Part shown: positions 45,149 through 54,165 of the stretch, piece after piece
Layout: each line of letters begins with the position of its first letter
How positions within the stretch are numbered: position 1 is the stretch's first letter
Assembly (NCBI GenBank): GCA_022448955.1
Contig: JAKVCU010000060.1
Coordinates: 16,170 to 80,169, forward strand
Source of the DNA: Saprospiraceae bacterium
Lineage (GTDB): Bacteria; Bacteroidota; Bacteroidia; Chitinophagales; Saprospiraceae
Direction: 5' to 3'
DNA: 64,000 nt
Notes under the pieces: model-generated
What the model was told of the DNA's origin: nothing
Databases searched by the model: none
Seen by the model: only the letters and a program-made list of their open reading frames with translations
Program-made: the position numbers and the translations under genes

Positions 45149-46183
45149 ATGAATCGCACAATTATTCTATTCGTATTCGTTCTTACAGCTTATTTCGCGC
45201 AAGCGCAGGATCAACAATACCGCGTAAGTGCCATGGGCTTTTACAACTTTGAAAACCTTTTTGACTTGGAAGATCACCCTGAAAAAAGGGATGAAGAATT
45301 TACACCAGAGGGTAGTAAAAACTACACCAAAGAGGTATATGAAGAAAAGTTGGATCACCTTGCTAGAGTCGTTGCTGAACTAGGTACAGACTTAAGTCCG
45401 GATGGTCTGGCTTTATTAGGTGTTGCTGAGATCGAAAACCGCACGGTATTGGAAGATTTTGTAAAACATCCACGTCTTGCTGATCGTAAGTACAGTATTG
45501 TTCATTATGAATCTCCTGATTTTCGGGGCATTGACGTTGGCTTATTATATCAGCCAAAATATTTTCAACCGACTAGTAGTCAGGCATTACCTGTAGTGAT
45601 GTACAATGATGATGGAAGAAGACGTTATACCCGAGACATCTTACTAGTGAGTGGTCAGTTTGATGGTGAAGAAATCCATGTTTTAGTTAATCATTGGCCT
45701 TCTAGGAGTGGTGGGCAAGCTGCCTCTCAGCCATACCGTAATGCAGCAGCAGCAGTATGTAAAAGTGTAGTGGACTCTCTCAACAAGTTAGATTCGAATG
45801 CCAAGATACTCATCATGGGAGACTTAAATGATGATCCAACTAGCCCTAGCGTAGCTAAGGTGCTTGGTGCCAAAAAGAAAAAAACAAAAGTGCGCAAAGG
45901 TGGCTTATACAATCCAATGTATGATTATTACAGAAAAGGAATTGGCACCTTAGCATGGAGAGACTCTTGGAATTTATTTGATCAGATCTTAGTTTCTAAG
46001 GGTTGGTTGAATAAAAGCGATGGTTATTTTTACCATCAAACCCAGATTCACAACAAAAATTATCTAGTACAAAAAACTGGACATTTTAGAGGGTATCCAT
46101 TCCGAAGCTATTCAGGAAATACTTATCTTGGTGGCTACAGTGATCATTTCCCTGTGTATATCTATGTGATTAAGCCTATATAA
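45149..46183 (+). CDS. Secreted endonuclease/exonuclease/phosphatase family protein
   Basis: This 344-aa protein has a signal peptide (AYFAQAQ). It carries the DNase I-like fold motifs: MGFYNFENLFD (N-terminal Asn), LLGVAEIENR (metal Glu), LVNHWPSRSGGQ, ILIMGDLNDDP (Asp/Asn pair) and the final GGYSDHFPVYIYV (catalytic His). It can hydrolyse phosphodiesters or phosphomonoesters; nucleic acid is the most likely substrate. The gene lies opposite a TonB/DUF5689 operon, which suggests joint nutrient or phosphate scavenging. The helicase gene begins one base after its stop. Confidence 0.92.
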   Translation: MNRTIILFVFVLTAYFAQAQDQQYRVSAMGFYNFENLFDLEDHPEKRDEEFTPEGSKNYTKEVYEEKLDHLARVVAELGTDLSPDGLALLGVAEIENRTVLEDFVKHPRLADRKYSIVHYESPDFRGIDVGLLYQPKYFQPTSSQALPVVMYNDDGRRRYTRDILLVSGQFDGEEIHVLVNHWPSRSGGQAASQPYRNAAAAVCKSVVDSLNKLDSNAKILIMGDLNDDPTSPSVAKVLGAKKKKTKVRKGGLYNPMYDYYRKGIGTLAWRDSWNLFDQILVSKGWLNKSDGYFYHQTQIHNKNYLVQKTGHFRGYPFRSYSGNTYLGGYSDHFPVYIYVIKPI

Positions 46184-46184
46184 A

Positions 46185-47474
46185 TTGTTAGACAAACAAC
46201 CCATAGAACTTAGCGATGATTTTAAGTATGCGCTCGACCAAGTAGAGAAAGCTCATAAGAGCATCTTTATTACTGGTCGAGCGGGCACTGGTAAATCTAC
46301 ATTATTACAGCTTTTCAGAAATACTACGCGCAAAAAGTGTGTGGTCTTAGCCCCTACCGGTATTGCTGCTCTAAACGTGAAAGGTCAGACTATACATTCC
46401 TTTTTTGGCTTCCCTCCTCGCCCATTGAGCAAACGAGACATTAAAAAACGACGCAATTCAAGGCTATATAAAAATCTAGAGGTACTCATTATTGATGAAA
46501 TATCGATGGTTCGAGCAGATATGCTCGATAACATTGATCATTTCCTTCGAATCAATCGAAACATCAATTTGCCTTTCGGCGATGTTCAGGTAGTTTTCTT
46601 TGGAGATTTATTTCAGTTACCACCTGTTGTTTCTACGGAAGTGGAAAAGCAGATGTTCAGAACCCAATATGAGTCTCCTTATTTCTTTTCTGCAAAGGTT
46701 TTTGAAGAATTTGAAATGGAGCAATTAGAATTGCGCAAAGTATACCGACAAGAAGGGCGTCATTTCCTACGTTTATTAGATGCTATTCGACTGAATCAAG
46801 CGGACTACGACGATTTAGAGGATTTGAATGAAAGGCACCAACCCAATTTTTCACCAGAAGAATTTTACATCACCTTATCGGCTAGAAATGCCAAGGTCAA
46901 TTCCATTAATGATAAAGCACTCAAAGATATTCCATTTGACGAGGAGGTATACTTAGCATCTGTCACTGGAGATTTTAATCCGCGCCTTTTCCCTACCGAT
47001 GCTGCACTAAAACTAAAGCTCCATGCGCAGGTAATGTTCATCAAAAATGATCCAGACAAGCGTTTTGTGAATGGTACGATTGGAAAAGTTACTAAACTAG
47101 AAAACGACAAAATCACTATTCAAGTAGATGAAAATGGCGAAAAGCAAGTCATTAAGGTCGAGCGTTTTGAATGGGAGATACTTCGTTATCAGGCTAGTAA
47201 AGAAGACCTCAATAAAATTGAAACTAAAGTCGCTGGCACCTTTAAACAATTTCCATTACGTCTAGCTTGGGCAGTGACCATTCATAAAGCGCAAGGAAAG
47301 ACCTTCGATAAGGTCATTATTGATCTTGGCCGTGGTGCTTTTGAGCATGGTCAGACTTATGTTGCATTAAGCCGGTGTCGCACCTTAGCAGGTATTATCT
47401 TAAGACAGCGGTTAAAAGGTAGTGATATTATGGTAGATGAGCGAGTGGTAGCATATTATGAAAAAAACTTTTAA
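46185..47474 (+). CDS. PIF1-like helicase (RecD2/Pif1 family ATPase)
   Basis: This 429-aa superfamily 1B helicase has Walker A TGRAGTGKSTLL, HSFFGFPPRP (motif Ia), Walker B VLIIDEISMVRADM, motif III FFGDLFQLPPV and the C-terminal VTIHKAQGKTFDKVIIDL and TYVALSRCRTL motifs. This is the Pif1/RecD-like set. The start is TTG at 46185, as no ATG precedes Walker A in frame. Only one base separates it from the nuclease stop, suggesting translational coupling. It unwinds DNA 5'-3' in known relatives; its link to a secreted nuclease upstream is probably only transcriptional. Confidence 0.9.
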   Translation: MLDKQPIELSDDFKYALDQVEKAHKSIFITGRAGTGKSTLLQLFRNTTRKKCVVLAPTGIAALNVKGQTIHSFFGFPPRPLSKRDIKKRRNSRLYKNLEVLIIDEISMVRADMLDNIDHFLRINRNINLPFGDVQVVFFGDLFQLPPVVSTEVEKQMFRTQYESPYFFSAKVFEEFEMEQLELRKVYRQEGRHFLRLLDAIRLNQADYDDLEDLNERHQPNFSPEEFYITLSARNAKVNSINDKALKDIPFDEEVYLASVTGDFNPRLFPTDAALKLKLHAQVMFIKNDPDKRFVNGTIGKVTKLENDKITIQVDENGEKQVIKVERFEWEILRYQASKEDLNKIETKVAGTFKQFPLRLAWAVTIHKAQGKTFDKVIIDLGRGAFEHGQTYVALSRCRTLAGIILRQRLKGSDIMVDERVVAYYEKNF

Positions 47475-47584
47475 CCAAATAAAGTACCTTAATCTAACTT
47501 CCCTACCGAATTATTTCATTTTTTTTTGTATTTTAGACAGACATTATCTTGAAAACAATTTTTGTTCATTCAAAATTTAATGAT

Positions 47585-47716
47585 ATGGCTAAATCTAACA
47601 AAAAACGCAGGGAAGAAGCAAAACAAAAAAGAGAAGCGCGTAACTTCTTGAGAGCTGTGCTTATTTCTACAGGTGCCGTTTTGGTACTGCTATTTGTGAT
47701 GTTTATGAATAGCTAG
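47585..47716 (+). CDS. Small single-span membrane protein (43 aa)
   Basis: This 43-aa protein has a strongly basic N-terminus (AKSNKKRREEAKQKREARNF) and one C-terminal membrane helix (~21-40; LRAVLISTGAVLVLLFVMF). The charge pattern puts the N-terminus in the cytoplasm. The start ATG is well placed and a 17-bp terminator-like stem follows. Function is unknown. It is short, but the signed charge layout and the terminator support it as a real gene. Confidence 0.65.
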   Translation: MAKSNKKRREEAKQKREARNFLRAVLISTGAVLVLLFVMFMNS

Positions 47717-47723
47717 CAGTGCA

Positions 47724-47758
47724 GCAGTTGTGTTAAGTTCAGAACTTAACACAACTGC
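47724..47758. terminator. Perfect 17-bp inverted repeat, probable terminator
   Basis: GCAGTTGTGTTAAGTTC (47724-47740) and its exact complement (47742-47758) are separated by one base. It lies between the small membrane gene and a convergent oxidoreductase gene. The A/T sequence following has only a short T run. Confidence 0.72.
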
Positions 47759-47788
47759 GAAATTTTAAGCTTCGCATAACAATCATTC

Positions 47789-48367
47789 TTACTTTAATTT
47801 CCTTCCCAACTCTTCCACTTTATCCAACCACTTTTTTAGTTGTTTTTCTGTTGCATTTTTGACAACAGCTAGATAGGTCATCTTCACTGGTTTGAGACCA
47901 CTAAACATTAATGTACCTCTTCTAAACTGATGCATAATTGGATTACGCATCCAAAACTTATTGTACCAAGAAGGGGTATCTGCAGTGACGATGACTCTTG
48001 CTGTCTTTCCTTTGAATAATTGTTTTGGAAATGAGCTACCTTCTTCAAATTTAAAAGCAATCCCTGGCAAGAACACCCGATCGATAAAACCTTTCATCCT
48101 TGCGGGAAGAGCATACCACCACATTGGAAAAACCCAAACGATATGATCTGCCCTTTTGATTTTTTCTATAGCTTCTAGAAGGTCTGGCTCTAGATCTATT
48201 CTTTTTTTATAGCCATATGCTAGGTTGGGATCAAATACTAAATCGGCAATAACAATTTGTTCTATTTGTGCATTTGTTTCAGATGCTCCTTTATAGTAAG
48301 CATGAGAAAGAGCGTGGTTAAAGCTAGTTCGATTAGGATGACCATTAATAATCAATACGTTTTTCAT
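47789..48367 (-). CDS. Flavodoxin-fold NAD(P)H:quinone oxidoreductase
   Basis: This 192-aa FMN/FAD-binding enzyme belongs to the MdaB/KefF/NQO1 family. The N-terminus VLIINGHPNRTSFNHAL forms the phosphate-binding loop. VFPMWWYALPARMKGFIDRVF is the family's flavin-contact segment. It probably reduces quinones or azo/nitro compounds in the cytosol. It follows a Crp/Fnr regulator gene by 62 bases on the same strand and could be its target. Confidence 0.9.
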   Translation of the reverse strand: MKNVLIINGHPNRTSFNHALSHAYYKGASETNAQIEQIVIADLVFDPNLAYGYKKRIDLEPDLLEAIEKIKRADHIVWVFPMWWYALPARMKGFIDRVFLPGIAFKFEEGSSFPKQLFKGKTARVIVTADTPSWYNKFWMRNPIMHQFRRGTLMFSGLKPVKMTYLAVVKNATEKQLKKWLDKVEELGRKLK

Positions 48368-48429
48368 TCGTTTTTTTGATTACAAATGAAGAACATTTTG
48401 ATACCAGAAAACAGGACATTTGTCTAATT

Positions 48430-48987
48430 CTAAAATTTTGCACGAATTCTACTGAGGTGTCTCTGAGTAATTCCGAGGTAAGATGCGATATATTGTAATG
48501 GAATTTGAAGAAAATAATCAGGATTTTTTTTCATTAAATCTTCGTAACGAAATTCTGCTTTTTCCCTCTGTAGTAGGAAGATTCTTCTTTCCTGTTCGAT
48601 GAATTGCTGTTCTGCCAGATAACGTAGTACTTTGGTCAAATGCAGGCTATTTTCTGCGATGCGCTCAATGTCTGCTTTAGAAAGAAGCAACATTTCCACA
48701 TCTGTAATAGCTTGAATATTCTCAATAGATGGGTCTCCGCTTATAAAAGAAGAATAAGCGGATACAAAATGATCAGGAAACATAAAACAATAGGTTACCT
48801 CTTCTCCTGCTTGAGTGGTATAAAAAGATCGAAAAATTCCAGATTGCACAAAAGCTACTTCTTTTGCATACTGACCTTCTTGTATTAAGAAAGTACCTTT
48901 CTTAATAGTTTTGGAATAACAAAGCGATAAAACTTCTTGGATTTCATGATTCGTCAAGAACCCTAATGACTTTAGGAATTGTTCCAT
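48430..48987 (-). CDS. Crp/Fnr family transcriptional regulator
   Basis: This 185-aa protein has an N-terminal cyclic-nucleotide-binding-like beta-roll (~10-115; TIKKGTFLIQEGQYAKEVAFVQSGIF). A C-terminal winged helix follows, with the recognition helix at the end (LQYIASYLGITQRHLSRIRAKF). No Fe-S cysteines in an FNR pattern were seen, so it is not an oxygen sensor of that type. The ligand is unknown. It lies 8 bases after the upstream GT-C-like gene and just before the oxidoreductase. Confidence 0.9.
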   Translation of the reverse strand: MEQFLKSLGFLTNHEIQEVLSLCYSKTIKKGTFLIQEGQYAKEVAFVQSGIFRSFYTTQAGEEVTYCFMFPDHFVSAYSSFISGDPSIENIQAITDVEMLLLSKADIERIAENSLHLTKVLRYLAEQQFIEQERRIFLLQREKAEFRYEDLMKKNPDYFLQIPLQYIASYLGITQRHLSRIRAKF

Positions 48988-48995
48988 GAGGACAT

Positions 48996-50426
48996 TTATT
49001 TTTTATAGATCCAGTAGGTCAATTCATTCAGTAATTCATCCCTTCCAACGATTGAATCTACTGGAATACCCTCAGGTTTATTTTTGTTGATATAAATGCC
49101 CTTACCCACTTCATTTTCTACAATTTGTGTATTTGGGAATGCTTCTATGCCATAGACTGCTGTTGCAGGGAATGGCACTACGCCATTGAGATAGAGAACC
49201 TCTTGATCTGAAGTTTTCATTACTCTTGCTTTCTGCACTGCTTCTGAATAAATCTTTCTTTCGTTATTAAGAACTGGATTAAGTTGCAACCAAAAAATCA
49301 AACTTGCTAAAAGTCCACTAGATAGCACACCCCCCCATACCCAATCTTTACGTTGTCCATACAAGCCAATTACACTTACAAAGCTCCAGATCCAGTAAAT
49401 GATACTAACGCTCAATGCAGCCCGGAAGCCAATACCTCTAAAAATCTGAAAACCAGACATCATAGCCACGGTAGCTAAAACAAAAAATCCAACCAAATGT
49501 AGTACAGCACCTGTTTTTACAAAAGATTGGTAAGGATAATTTTTTACAAAGTAAGCTTGCATGTGTTTGGCGACCAGTAGAACTAAAGCCCATTGAAAAG
49601 CCATGGACTGTGCCAATAGCCCCCCCAATAAAAAAGCTAGATGAATAATGGCCAGTTCTTCTTTCTTTCTTACTTTCGTAAAAAGCTCTCGCAGTCCAGC
49701 CAAGATAAACCCAATAAAGGGTAGCATACCAATCAAAGAATAGGCAAGAAATTTGCCGAAAGGCGCATTAAAATAATCCAATGCGAACACCTCCTGTCCT
49801 ATTTGCACAAAGCCTATTTGATAAAACAGGAAGCCTAACAATATAGCTAAGATTGGAGAAGGCAATCGAATCAAGGATTTACCCTGAGGATGAAGAAAAT
49901 ATAAGGTTCCCCAACAACTCAATACCAGAACGACTGCGCTTATGGGTTGGATGCTGACAGCCAGAATAACTAGAAGATAATGTAGGATTTGCCAATTGAA
50001 TTTTGCTTGTTTCAAGGCAAGAAGCATGCTCATTAACACCAATGATTGGCTACCAAAGGCCCAAACATCTCCGCTTGCCAATTTTGACCAATTGGGTACT
50101 AAAATAGACCCCCCTAAGATGAGTAAAGCAAGTAAAGCAGTAGGTTTACCCAGCATTTTTTTTGTAAAGAAAAACAATCCGTAGGCTGTCATTGCCAGCA
50201 GCCATACGCTAGGGAAACGGAAAGCGAATGTATCAATTTTTTGCGAAAGCGCTTGATACATAGCAGTAGGCCAATAGCCAATCCACTCTCCCTTTAAACT
50301 GTGAAATAAGGTATAAGCTTCTGCTCCACTCCACACAAAGGTATAATCATTAGCCACTAACAGATTAGCGATAGCTAAAATCACAAAAACAGTTACAAAT
50401 ACATCAAATCGAGTAAACTTCCCCAT
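48996..50426 (-). CDS. Polytopic membrane protein, GT-C-like
   Basis: This 476-aa protein has roughly 11-12 hydrophobic segments. The N-terminal loop after the first span reads WSGAEAYTLFHSLKGE, placed where GT-C glycosyltransferases of the ArnT/PMT type carry an acidic pair. A FRFPSVW segment follows, also like that group. C-terminally there is a soluble tail with LNGVVPFPATAVYGIEAF. The acidic motif is weak (one Glu), so the enzyme activity is not certain. The next gene, crp/fnr-like, is 8 bases downstream. Confidence 0.72.
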   Translation of the reverse strand: MGKFTRFDVFVTVFVILAIANLLVANDYTFVWSGAEAYTLFHSLKGEWIGYWPTAMYQALSQKIDTFAFRFPSVWLLAMTAYGLFFFTKKMLGKPTALLALLILGGSILVPNWSKLASGDVWAFGSQSLVLMSMLLALKQAKFNWQILHYLLVILAVSIQPISAVVLVLSCWGTLYFLHPQGKSLIRLPSPILAILLGFLFYQIGFVQIGQEVFALDYFNAPFGKFLAYSLIGMLPFIGFILAGLRELFTKVRKKEELAIIHLAFLLGGLLAQSMAFQWALVLLVAKHMQAYFVKNYPYQSFVKTGAVLHLVGFFVLATVAMMSGFQIFRGIGFRAALSVSIIYWIWSFVSVIGLYGQRKDWVWGGVLSSGLLASLIFWLQLNPVLNNERKIYSEAVQKARVMKTSDQEVLYLNGVVPFPATAVYGIEAFPNTQIVENEVGKGIYINKNKPEGIPVDSIVGRDELLNELTYWIYKK

Positions 50427-50445
50427 TCCTTTTCAAATTTGAAGG

Positions 50446-50453
50446 CAAATATA
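50446..50453 (-). promoter_or_regulatory. -7 box (TATATTTG) for the GT-C-like gene
   Basis: It is a TAnnTTTG match on the minus strand, 19 bases before the ATG at 50426. The -33 element is not clear. Confidence 0.45.
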
Positions 50454-50629
50454 ATCAGCTCTTTATAAAATTCTTTGATCGGGAGAAATGTTTAGCAATT
50501 ACGTAAAGATATTCTGAATACCTTTTCCCTTTTCTTCCTATTTCCCCTCTTTTCTAAGCCTTTATCGATCAAAAGGAGGAGTATACTACTATTTTTTTAG
50601 GTGGCCTTCAAAACGCCGATTGATTTTTG

Positions 50630-50662
50630 GAGGCTGCCCTTTTGGAAGCAGCCTCTTTTTTT
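50630..50662 (+). terminator. Plus-strand terminator without a plus-strand gene
   Basis: GAGGCTGC and GCAGCCTC pair with a 10-base loop and are followed by seven T's on the plus strand. Neighbouring genes are on the minus strand, so it either ends an unseen small RNA from 50454-50629 or works poorly in the other direction after the DUF1501 gene. Confidence 0.68.
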
Positions 50663-50674
50663 AATCAAGTACAA

Positions 50675-52231
50675 TTATATTTTCACCATGTGCTTTGTCT
50701 TAAGATGGTTTCCTACTTGTAAGCGATAATAATAGTTTCCAGCAGGAAGTTGACTTCCGTCAAAGCGTACTTCGTGTTTGCCTGCAGGCAAATGTTTGTT
50801 AATCAAAACTTTCAATTCGCTCCCATGAGCATTAAAAATGCTCAAGCGTACGAAAGCATTTTCGCAATTGAAGTGGATGCTTGTCCAATCACGGAATGGA
50901 TTTGGATAATTGGCTGTTTCGAGCGGATCCAAGGTAATAATGTCATCTGTAGAAGTAACATCTGAACAAGGGTTGAGGATAGGAATATGCTGAAACTCCT
51001 GATGCAACAAACTTCTCACTTTTGACTCTTCCACTTCGAACCAATCCATTAATATGGAGCCATAGATATCTCTAAAATCATATTGCATTGGAACACCTTC
51101 CTGAATAGCTACTTCATCTGGAATTTGCGGATTATCACCAATGATTTCTGGGTTTACACATGAACCAAAAACCATCAGAGGAGCAGCATCTCCATGATCT
51201 GTACCGAAGGCATCATTAGAGCGGATCTGACGTCCAAACTCTGAGAATGTCATGCTTATCACACGTTCATCCAAGCCTAGTTGTTGTAGATCAGATTGAA
51301 AAACAGCCATAGCTTCAGAAACTCTGGACAGCAAATCTGCATGTTCGCCAACGGTTGGTTCGTTAGCTTGAACCTGATTAGCATGCGTATCAAATCCACC
51401 AATACTTACGACATACACCTTTGTTTTCAAACCACCAGAAATCAAAAGCGCCACATTTTTTAGTTGTTGTGCGAGGCCATTTTCGTCTGGATAAGTTGCT
51501 ATATTACTTCCTCCTTCCGCTGCAGAAAGAACCGTATCCGCATAAGCATTTGTTTGTGCGATACTAGTGCGTAAAAACTGTAACTCATCTCCGTAAGGCG
51601 TATCTGGCAACTCGCCCGGTTCCCCTTCTGCAAGAGGTGCAAGATTAAAAGGATCGCTTAATGTCATACTGAAGTTTGCAGCAGCGCCTTGGCAAGTTTC
51701 GGAAACGATATTGCCGATAGTTATGGCGAAAGGATCACCATTTTCTTCATTTGGATAACCTTCTGGAAAAGTAGGATGTAGATCTTCAAAATAACGTCCC
51801 AACCAGCCAGTGGTCCAAAACTCTTGAGCAGGCGAACCACTTGTCCAGATATCCGTCGAGCGGAAATGCGAACGATTTTGGTTAGGATATCCAACACTTT
51901 GCACGATCGCTAATTTGGCATCATCGTACAAACTTTGCACCCCTGACATAGTGGGATGAAGGCCAATGGTATCCGTCAGGGATAAAATTTGGTTTTCTGG
52001 AACGATAATATTTTGGCGAACGGCCGCCAATTTATCATATTGATCAATGGGGAAAATGGTTTGCAAGCCATCATTTCCTCCATTTAGTTGAATCAGAACC
52101 AAAACACGATCAGAATCATTATTGATAGAAGAAAACAGGGAAGACTTGGACATTGTTGATACATTCATTCCATTCAAGAGAATAGGAAGAGAAGCGGCCC
52201 CTGTTGTTTGTAGGAATTTTCTCCTTTTCAT
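50675..52231 (-). CDS. DUF1501 protein with Tat-like signal and T9SS sorting domain
   Basis: This 518-aa protein has a twin-arginine-like N-terminus (MKRRKFLQTTGAASLPILLNG), then a DUF1501 domain (VLIQLNGGNDGLQTIFPID, MTFSEFGRQIRSNDAFGTDH). DUF1501 is related to alkaline phosphatase/sulfatase folds; the motif SEFGR-x-DHG is typical. The last ~80 residues are a T9SS type A domain (NYPNPFRDWTSIHF, LPAGNYYYRLQ). So the protein should be surface-exposed. It lies 103 bases after the DUF1800 gene, the usual partner. Confidence 0.92.
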   Translation of the reverse strand: MKRRKFLQTTGAASLPILLNGMNVSTMSKSSLFSSINNDSDRVLVLIQLNGGNDGLQTIFPIDQYDKLAAVRQNIIVPENQILSLTDTIGLHPTMSGVQSLYDDAKLAIVQSVGYPNQNRSHFRSTDIWTSGSPAQEFWTTGWLGRYFEDLHPTFPEGYPNEENGDPFAITIGNIVSETCQGAAANFSMTLSDPFNLAPLAEGEPGELPDTPYGDELQFLRTSIAQTNAYADTVLSAAEGGSNIATYPDENGLAQQLKNVALLISGGLKTKVYVVSIGGFDTHANQVQANEPTVGEHADLLSRVSEAMAVFQSDLQQLGLDERVISMTFSEFGRQIRSNDAFGTDHGDAAPLMVFGSCVNPEIIGDNPQIPDEVAIQEGVPMQYDFRDIYGSILMDWFEVEESKVRSLLHQEFQHIPILNPCSDVTSTDDIITLDPLETANYPNPFRDWTSIHFNCENAFVRLSIFNAHGSELKVLINKHLPAGKHEVRFDGSQLPAGNYYYRLQVGNHLKTKHMVKI

Positions 52232-52334
52232 GATTTTTATTTTATATCCGTCTAGGACGGTTAATTTTCAAATACCGTATGCAGCAATATAGGATTAAGC
52301 TTACGCAGAATTCATTTTACGTCATACAAAGAGA

Positions 52335-53993
52335 TTAAGACAAATAGAACTCGGGCATCGTCAACATTGTACGAAGGAGGTTTCTTAGTTTCACTTCGAT
52401 AGACAAGGCTAGATCTGAATTTTCGGGATCAGCGGCATATTCACCATACTCTACTGTCCATTCAAAATCAGGCAATCCTGGGATAAGAATTTCTTTCAAT
52501 GCGTTCACCTGTCCATCTGTAATAGGTTGTGGGAACAATATTTTTGCAAACTCCAAGACCACTTGATTAGGATCATAGGGGTTATCAATCGTCGTAATAA
52601 AGTTTAAGACATCAATGACAAGTCTTTGACCACCAAACACATAACCGACTGTAGTTAACACATCGGTATAACCAAATCGGTATTGAAGTGTAGTGGAATT
52701 AATCCAGGTTCGATAGTACAATGGTTCTTGATAATAAGCTTTCCATCCTGCCACGCTTGGTGGAAAATAATACTGCATTTGGAGCAGTGCAGTAGCTTGA
52801 TACAAGCGGAATTTCATATTATAGTTCTGAAAAAGCTGCGTAGGAAATGCCACTTCAAATTGGCGTAAAGTATTCATGATAAAAACCAAAGGATTTTTAA
52901 TCATGGGGCCAACATTTAGGAAATTGAAGAAATGTTCGCTTGATAACAAGGCCTCCAAGGCTGCTTGGATTTCATAATCATTATCGATCATGATTTGAGC
53001 CATGGGTTCAATGATATTCGCTTCGATTTCATCGCTAATTTCATAATAAACAAACCACCGATACAATTTCCGACAAATGTATTTAGCTACCTCATCCCTT
53101 TCAAAGATGATATCGATCAGATGGCTATATTCTTCTGGTCCAGCATTCTCGATAGTAATATTATCGAAACGATGTGATAATTGTTTTGTACTATTATCGT
53201 GCAAGTTATTGATAAATACAGATTGTACTGCTAGGTCAGGATTATTCGTCAAATATCCTCTATCTCTCCAACCGGTCAGTACTTTGGCAATTTCACGAAT
53301 ATCATCTTCTGTGTAGTTGGTATAATCACCAGGCCCTGTTTGAGGACCTTTACCTATTGTGAATAGTTCTAGTAATTCACGGGCATAATTTTCATTCGGT
53401 GCATTTGCTGTATTTTGGCGGCCATTCAAAAAGCGCAACATAGCTGGGTCTATGGTGACTGCTTTCACTAAATCTCTAAAATTGCCGGTTGCATTTTCAC
53501 GTAGTAGGGTGATATGCTTGTGCATAAATTTAGGATCATTCACATTTGAAACGGCAAAATGGTTATGCCAAAATAAGGTCATTTGCTCTCGGATAGACAT
53601 CCCTTCATTGATTAAAATATCCATGGTCCATCCATAAATAGAGCGGAATCGATACTGTTGCAAGTTAATCTCTTGGGAATAAGGCGCATTCAGCCAAGTT
53701 TCTCCTATCGCGACATTGGGATCATTTTGAAAATAAAAGTTTACGGGATCAGGTGGCATGGGGGTATTGTCAAAGAGAGTATAGAGTGTCATGGCCATTC
53801 CTTGGTCTACAGCCTCTTTGATTTGCGCGTAAGTAGGGCCAAATGTTGTCCGTCTAAGCAAGTGGGCCGCTTGTTCATATCCCCAAGGTCCAGTATAGGG
53901 ATTAAGCGTGTTAGTGAGCGTGGTAGTAAGTTCCATTGCTTGACGCTGTGTACGTCTTCCTAGAAGCGTAGCGAGCGTAGATCTTCTATCCAT
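52335..53993 (-). CDS. DUF1800 family protein
   Basis: This 552-aa protein has the DUF1800 start pattern AAHLLRRTTFGPTYAQI. Other motifs are MTLFWHNHFAVSN, NENYARELLELFTIG and AKVLTGWRDRG, and these are diagnostic. The N-terminus MDRRSTLATLLGRR is arginine-rich but is not followed by a clean hydrophobic stretch, so export is uncertain. DUF1800 and DUF1501 genes are commonly paired, and the shared role is unknown. It is first in the two-gene operon with the DUF1501/T9SS gene. Confidence 0.92.
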   Translation of the reverse strand: MDRRSTLATLLGRRTQRQAMELTTTLTNTLNPYTGPWGYEQAAHLLRRTTFGPTYAQIKEAVDQGMAMTLYTLFDNTPMPPDPVNFYFQNDPNVAIGETWLNAPYSQEINLQQYRFRSIYGWTMDILINEGMSIREQMTLFWHNHFAVSNVNDPKFMHKHITLLRENATGNFRDLVKAVTIDPAMLRFLNGRQNTANAPNENYARELLELFTIGKGPQTGPGDYTNYTEDDIREIAKVLTGWRDRGYLTNNPDLAVQSVFINNLHDNSTKQLSHRFDNITIENAGPEEYSHLIDIIFERDEVAKYICRKLYRWFVYYEISDEIEANIIEPMAQIMIDNDYEIQAALEALLSSEHFFNFLNVGPMIKNPLVFIMNTLRQFEVAFPTQLFQNYNMKFRLYQATALLQMQYYFPPSVAGWKAYYQEPLYYRTWINSTTLQYRFGYTDVLTTVGYVFGGQRLVIDVLNFITTIDNPYDPNQVVLEFAKILFPQPITDGQVNALKEILIPGLPDFEWTVEYGEYAADPENSDLALSIEVKLRNLLRTMLTMPEFYLS

Positions 53994-54165
53994 AATAGGT
54001 TATTTTCTGAATGATCACTTTTTTGGTGCTAAAAGCTAATCATTCCAATGAGCAATAACCCATAGACTTTGAAAAAGAATATAGGTTTAATCTCCTCGCA
54101 AAAAAATTAAAAAAAAGTTAAAAAAGATAGAGGTCATCCTATTGTACGATATAGTCCCATTCCAT

